64,000 nt of DNA from Methylomonas sp. MK1. Lineage in GTDB: Bacteria; Pseudomonadota; Gammaproteobacteria; Methylococcales; Methylomonadaceae. Each line of letters opens with the position of its first letter. Position 1 is the first letter of the stretch. Under the pieces are notes generated by a model that worked only from the letters and a program-made list of their open reading frames with translations, was not told the origin of the DNA and ran no database searches. The DNA lies in contig NZ_AQOV01000001.1 of assembly GCF_000365425.1 (NCBI RefSeq), forward strand, positions 1-64,000, in the 5' to 3' direction. This document shows positions 60,548-64,000 of the stretch, in pieces. Both the position numbers and the translations under genes were made by a program.

Positions 60548-60583
60548 ACTCCTACACTGGAGTATTGCTTGTTACTAAGCAAT
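60548..60583 (-). promoter_or_regulatory. Tandem hexaloop hairpins, candidate ANTAR (NasR/NasT) antiterminator target
   Basis: On the minus strand two abutting hairpins are seen. ATTGCTT-AGTAAC-AAGCAAT (60583-60564) has a 7-bp stem. ACTCC-AGTGTA-GGAGT (60563-60548) has a 5-bp stem. Both loops have six bases. ANTAR proteins bind paired hairpins whose hexaloops carry A at position 1 and G at position 4. The second loop fits fully; the first has A1 but A4. The downstream terminator and nitrate genes support this reading. No nasR or nasT gene is in the window. Confidence 0.72.
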
Positions 60584-61148
60584 GCTGATGCCAGTTTAAT
60601 GAGTCTTGTAATGGATTTTTATAAATAACGTTTATAAACAGTGCTTTACGTCAGTTTTCTGCAAGCCTCAATTTGGAGGAATTAGCAGGTTCATCTCTGC
60701 GCGCATAAAAAACGATGCACTCTATTGATTCGGAAGTGCTTTTTTTGCACATGCGTGGTGCGCACCGTAATGGGGAGCCTCAGCGAGACATGCGGAAGAA
60801 TTAGCGGTGTTGCCGAGGATCGCGAGTGCGGAAAGCTCGGCGCTGTGTTTGAAGAGCTTGCCGGTTCGCTCCAGGGGTTTTTGGACGTCATGGCTTCATG
60901 GGGAACGCCCTCGGCGTGATGGGTGGGCATTTTGTTAGGCATAAAAGCCTGTCGAAGTGCGCACCAGACCGGGCTTCGACGAGTACAGCCCGAACAGCAT
61001 GCCAGTGATAAATAGGGCCGGGTTAATAGGTGCACGAGCAAAGCAAATTGATACAATCGGTGGCAATGATTCCCGCCATCTATGAAACAGAGTAGGATGC
61101 AGCGAGTTTTATGTTGACGGGTCTATCGAATTTAAGCCGGGGCGGATT
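60584..61148. other. Intergenic region upstream of the nitrate leader
   Basis: About 560 bases. The part next to the leader (60584-60720) is AT-rich and should contain the nitrate operon promoter on the minus strand. A dispersed repeat copy lies at about 60948-61031. The minus-strand frame 60691-61056 lacks a ribosome site and crosses the repeat, so it is not called. Confidence 0.5.
60948..61031. repeat. Intergenic repeat (copy 2)
   Basis: The segment shares CTTCGAC, ACAGCCCGA and AAATAGGGCC with the repeat at 38315-38403, in the same order and at similar spacing. Both copies lie in non-coding gaps. It appears to be a dispersed repeat rather than a local regulatory feature. Confidence 0.55.
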
Positions 61149-61691
61149 ATGAAATACATCGTAAAACAAATTGCCGATGACTTTATCTTTGACGAAATGG
61201 AACAGGCCAGGAAGCAGTTTGTCGAGGCGCTGAATTATACGATGGAAAGCGCCACGATCTTCTTCGATAAAAATCCCACCAATCCGCTGGATTTTTTTAT
61301 TGCCTACGATTTTCAGCAAAAGCACGGCGATCCGGTGGTGTACGGGTTTAATTTACGGGATGAACTGATCCGGATTTTCAATTTGGCCGACAACAAAACC
61401 CATTCGTCTGCATTGGCCTTGGCAATCAGCCAGCAGTTGAAAAAACTGGCTGAGGAACTTGAAGAGCGTTATGACCCGGAACCCACCAAGACCATCGCCG
61501 AAACGCAAGAAAAAAAAGACACGCAGTACGCCAGCAGCATCAATCGGTCTTATCGCGAGGTGCTCAGAGAAGCCATAGAAAAAGACCGGGCCGAGCAATT
61601 GCGGAAAACCGAGTCAGAGGCCGCGGCAGCAGACGATGGCTACCAACGCCATACCATTTTATTGGGCAGTAAGAGTGCGGCTAAATCGTAA
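61149..61691 (+). CDS. Helical cytoplasmic protein, unknown
   Basis: The 180-residue protein has no signal or membrane segment. The N-terminal 110 residues are a mix of helices with many charged and aromatic residues (DFFIAYDFQQKHGDPVVYGFNLRDEL). The C-terminal 70 are a charged coiled-coil-like tail (EELEERYDPEPTK; REVLREAIEKDRAEQLRK). A GGGGCGG precedes the ATG. It is the only plus-strand gene here. No family is recognised. Confidence 0.65.
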   Translation: MKYIVKQIADDFIFDEMEQARKQFVEALNYTMESATIFFDKNPTNPLDFFIAYDFQQKHGDPVVYGFNLRDELIRIFNLADNKTHSSALALAISQQLKKLAEELEERYDPEPTKTIAETQEKKDTQYASSINRSYREVLREAIEKDRAEQLRKTESEAAAADDGYQRHTILLGSKSAAKS

Positions 61692-61940
61692 ACCTAGCGA
61701 CTGTCGGCGGTTAATTTGTTTATTTAGGACGCTAGTTAGGTAGGCACATTCTTTTATGTCGGTTTCAAGACGGAATCAGCCGTATGAAATGTTTGCAAAC
61801 CTCGCGGCGGATGCGTCTATTGGCGCATCCGCTGAGTTAATGCCCGAATTAAAACCTGTTTAAGCAGCGTTCCGCGATTTCTCATACCGCTTACGCCATC
61901 GTATCCGACAGCATTAGCCAATCGGCTGGTAGTAATGACC
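61692..61940. other. Intergenic region with a 9-bp hairpin
   Basis: This gap of about 250 bases holds a perfect 9-bp hairpin GCGGATGCG / CGCATCCGC (61807-61815 with 61824-61832) without a T run. It could stop or stabilise transcripts from either convergent neighbour. Nothing else stands out. Confidence 0.5.
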
Positions 61941-62117
61941 TTATACCGACAACATCCAGCCGTTTGCGTAAAAAATCTCAAACTCCCGGAACAGCACAAA
62001 GAATCTGCCGAATTTGATTTTGCCTGTCCCGGTTTCATTAAGGTCGGCGACGGTGCCGTCGCCATACCAGTTACTGTGGATCACATCGCCGATTTGTATT
62101 TTTTCGTAGGTTTTCAT
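61941..62117 (-). CDS. Small beta-rich protein, unknown
   Basis: From the ATG at 62117, with AGGGGCG a few bases upstream, the protein has 58 residues. The frame continues nine codons further, but those lack a ribosome site. The pattern GDVIHSNWYGDGTVADLNETGTGKIKF looks like a small SH3- or KOW-like barrel of five strands. No function is recognised. Small barrels of this kind often bind nucleic acid or protein partners. Confidence 0.6.
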   Translation of the reverse strand: MKTYEKIQIGDVIHSNWYGDGTVADLNETGTGKIKFGRFFVLFREFEIFYANGWMLSV

Positions 62118-62323
62118 GACGCGCCCCTGGTTATTTAATGACAAGGATTACGCAGCATAAAAAATGCCAAAACTATCGAATTAAACGGGGTTTGATGCAG
62201 CGGATCGCCAAGCCTTGTAGGCTGTGGCCTGAGCACTGAAAACGTGATAGGGGCGGATACAGAAAAGCCGGGTTCCAACTGCAATCGTTACGGAAAATCG
62301 TCACCGATACGATATTTAGTAGC

Positions 62324-63304
62324 TTATTGGCCCCACGCCGCTTTCAGCCGTAAGATTTCCGGCATTATCTCTATAAACAAGGCCAGCAGGCGTGGATCGA
62401 AGTGACTGCCGGCCATGCTTTGCATCGATTTTAAAGTCTCTTCCAGCGGCCACGGTTCTTTGTAAGGACGTTTAGTGGTCAAGGCATCGAACACATCGGC
62501 AATCGCCACGATTCTGGCCGACTCGGGAATCGTTTCGCCGGCCAAGCCCAGCGGGTAGCCGCTGCCGTCCCATTTTTCGTGATGATGGCGGGCAATTTCC
62601 GCAGCCATTTTAAATACCGGATTGTCGCTTTTATTCAGGATGTCGTAGCCAATTTGCGAATGCGATTGCATGATGGGCCATTCCTCTTCGTTCAATGCTC
62701 TCGCCGCCTTAAGAATGCCGTGCGGAATGCCGATTTTGCCCGTGTCGTGGGTGGGGGCGGCCAATTCCATCATCGCCACTTGCGATGGCGACCAGCCGGC
62801 GGCGCGGGCCAATGCCGCCGAATAAGCCGCCATGCGCCAGATGTGGTCGCCTGTGTAAGGATCGTTATAGTGGCCGGCGTCACCGAGCATTTCGATAGCA
62901 GCGCGGGCAAGTTGGTCCAATTCATCTACTCGTACCAGCGATAAATGGGTTTGCACCCGCCGCAGCACGATGGGGCCGGATACTGGTTTTTGAATGTAAT
63001 CAACCGCGCCGACATCGAAACCGCGCGCCTCGTTTTCCATTTCTCCCATCGCGGTAACGAAAATCACCGGGATTTTCGCGGTCAGCGGATCGGCTTTTAA
63101 CTGCGTACATACTTGGTAGCCGTCCATATTCGGCATCATGATGTCCAGCAGAATGATGTCAGGTTGATGTTCCCGGGCGGCCGCCAGGGCTTTTTCGCCG
63201 TTGATGGCAAACAGAAGTTGAAAACGGTCCTTGAGGATTTGCTGAAGCACTTTCAAATTGTTCGGTTCGTCGTCGACCAGCAATACTTTGTAGCTGTCTT
63301 TCAT
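62324..63304 (-). CDS. Response regulator with HD-GYP output domain (RpfG-like)
   Basis: The 326-residue protein has an N-terminal receiver domain with VDDEP near residue 10 and the phospho-accepting Asp54 (LLDIMMPNMDG). An HD-GYP domain follows with APTHDTGKIGI and HHEKWDGSGYPLGL, the intact family motifs. HD-GYP enzymes hydrolyse c-di-GMP to GMP. It lies three bases after a sensor protein that ends in an Hpt domain, which probably feeds phosphate to it. With the EAL protein at 49615 it makes two c-di-GMP genes in this window. Confidence 0.93.
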   Translation of the reverse strand: MKDSYKVLLVDDEPNNLKVLQQILKDRFQLLFAINGEKALAAAREHQPDIILLDIMMPNMDGYQVCTQLKADPLTAKIPVIFVTAMGEMENEARGFDVGAVDYIQKPVSGPIVLRRVQTHLSLVRVDELDQLARAAIEMLGDAGHYNDPYTGDHIWRMAAYSAALARAAGWSPSQVAMMELAAPTHDTGKIGIPHGILKAARALNEEEWPIMQSHSQIGYDILNKSDNPVFKMAAEIARHHHEKWDGSGYPLGLAGETIPESARIVAIADVFDALTTKRPYKEPWPLEETLKSMQSMAGSHFDPRLLALFIEIMPEILRLKAAWGQ

Positions 63305-63307
63305 GGC

Positions 63308-64000
63308 TTATTCCTTAAACGTGATCGCTAATTTATCCGCCAAGCGATTAACTTGGATTTTCGCGGCGTCGAAATCGAAACTATCCACTTCGAAGCGGAT
63401 GGCTTTCAGCTCGGTTTCGGCGAGAAACGCGCCAAGCCTTTGTAAAACCGGTTCGACGTAGTCAGGATTCAAACTGTCCAGTGCGGTGTTCAACTGCTGT
63501 AAAAGGCTGCCGACCTGTTCCGCGTCGAAGGCTGTTGCGGCGACCGCTGCCGGTTTGCTCGGCAGTTTTAGTTGGTGTATGGCTTCAACAGCGGCGTTTA
63601 GCGCGACGTCCAGCGTCTTGATCAATTCCTTGATGTTTTGCAGGTCGCCGGTTTTGAATTGCGCGTCAACCTCAGTGGCCAGGCCGGCGATAACCGGTAA
63701 GGCCAGATTGCCGGCCACGCCTTTTAAAGCATGGGCGATGCGCCGGACCGCTTCGAGATTCTCAGGGTGCTCTTGTAGATTGCGTAGTAATTTGGCGCCG
63801 TCCGCGCCATGTTGCTCGGCAAAATTTAATAAGGCATCGGCGTAAATCAATGGATCCAGCCAGGTGGTCAAGCCTTTTTCGTAATCCGCGACGCCGGCCA
63901 ACGGCGTGAAGTCCACGGCAACTTTCGGCGGTTCGGCGATGCTGAGGCCGGTATTGGCAATGCCTTGGCCTTTGGGCACCAGTCTTTCCATTTGCGTCAA
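63308..64000 (-). CDS. C-terminal part of a phosphorelay sensor with Hpt domain (partial)
   Basis: The frame runs off the right edge, so only 230 residues are seen. A histidine phosphotransfer domain covers about residues 50-145. Its phospho-accepting His90 lies in IAHALKGVAGNLA. A further helical region of about 80 residues follows, with a short charged end. The TTG at the edge is unlikely to be the true start. The gene is probably a hybrid histidine kinase that signals to the HD-GYP regulator encoded right after it, but the kinase part is outside the window. Confidence 0.8.
   Translation of the reverse strand: MTQMERLVPKGQGIANTGLSIAEPPKVAVDFTPLAGVADYEKGLTTWLDPLIYADALLNFAEQHGADGAKLLRNLQEHPENLEAVRRIAHALKGVAGNLALPVIAGLATEVDAQFKTGDLQNIKELIKTLDVALNAAVEAIHQLKLPSKPAAVAATAFDAEQVGSLLQQLNTALDSLNPDYVEPVLQRLGAFLAETELKAIRFEVDSFDFDAAKIQVNRLADKLAITFKE

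Noticed and set aside
60691..61056. Minus-strand frame of 121 codons
   Set aside because: It crosses a dispersed repeat, has no ribosome site and shows no domain.

Overview
The window looks like chromosomal DNA of a gammaproteobacterial (type I) methanotroph, most likely close to Methylomonas. The main evidence is a complete calcium-type methanol dehydrogenase cluster in the order mxaF-J-G-I-R-(membrane gene)-S-A-C-K-L (39597-49613). An MxaD-like gene (35031) and a NarL-type regulator (38423) lie just upstream. Identification rests on reading the translations and motifs; no database search was possible.

Layout. (1) 1-6791: the right part of an integrated phage-derived element. It carries a P4-type primase/helicase fragment, a ClpP-like head protease, an HK97-type capsid protein, three small proteins and a short tape-measure protein. 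It ends in a 46-nt 3' fragment of an initiator-like tRNA-Met, the usual footprint of integration at a tRNA 3' end. No integrase, terminase or portal is visible. (2) 6979-8152: three small genes of unknown function. (3) 8396-12938: a GH30 beta-glucosidase and a clan GH-Q beta-glucan phosphorylase, converging with overlapping 3' ends. (4) 13553-14940: an AT-richer two-gene unit, a ParA-like ATPase translationally coupled to an unknown 179-residue protein. (5) 15226-21862: an RND efflux operon with a divergent TetR regulator and a perfect operator-like palindrome. (6) 21968-22400: a decayed IS3-type insertion sequence. (7) 22662-34830: a two-partner secretion locus. A SapC-family gene sits between the TpsB transporter and a 3214-residue TpsA exoprotein that has two repeat arrays.

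(8) 35031-49613: the methanol oxidation region. It also contains a nine-heme cytochrome with two Ig-like domains. MxaF and MxaI are the enzyme subunits, MxaG is the cytochrome cL electron acceptor, MxaJ a periplasmic helper, and MxaR/S/A/C/K/L the maturation and calcium-insertion set. Several gene pairs overlap by four bases. REP-like inverted repeats lie between F and J and between G and I.

(9) 49615-60423, minus strand: a nitrate assimilation operon. The order of transcription is nrtA, nrtB, a fused double ABC ATPase, an outer-membrane porin, a NAD(P)H/FAD electron-transfer protein, nasA, and a last gene for an EAL-domain protein with a degenerate active site. Its leader contains two adjacent hexaloop hairpins followed by a strong intrinsic terminator, which is the arrangement of ANTAR (NasR/NasT) antitermination. 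(10) 61149-64000: two small unknown proteins, an HD-GYP response regulator and the C-terminal part of an Hpt-containing sensor.

The most interesting items are the compact tRNA-integrated capsid element, the ParA-partner pair, the ANTAR-type nitrate leader with an EAL gene at the operon's end, the SapC-containing adhesin locus, and the multiheme cytochrome beside the methanol dehydrogenase cluster.
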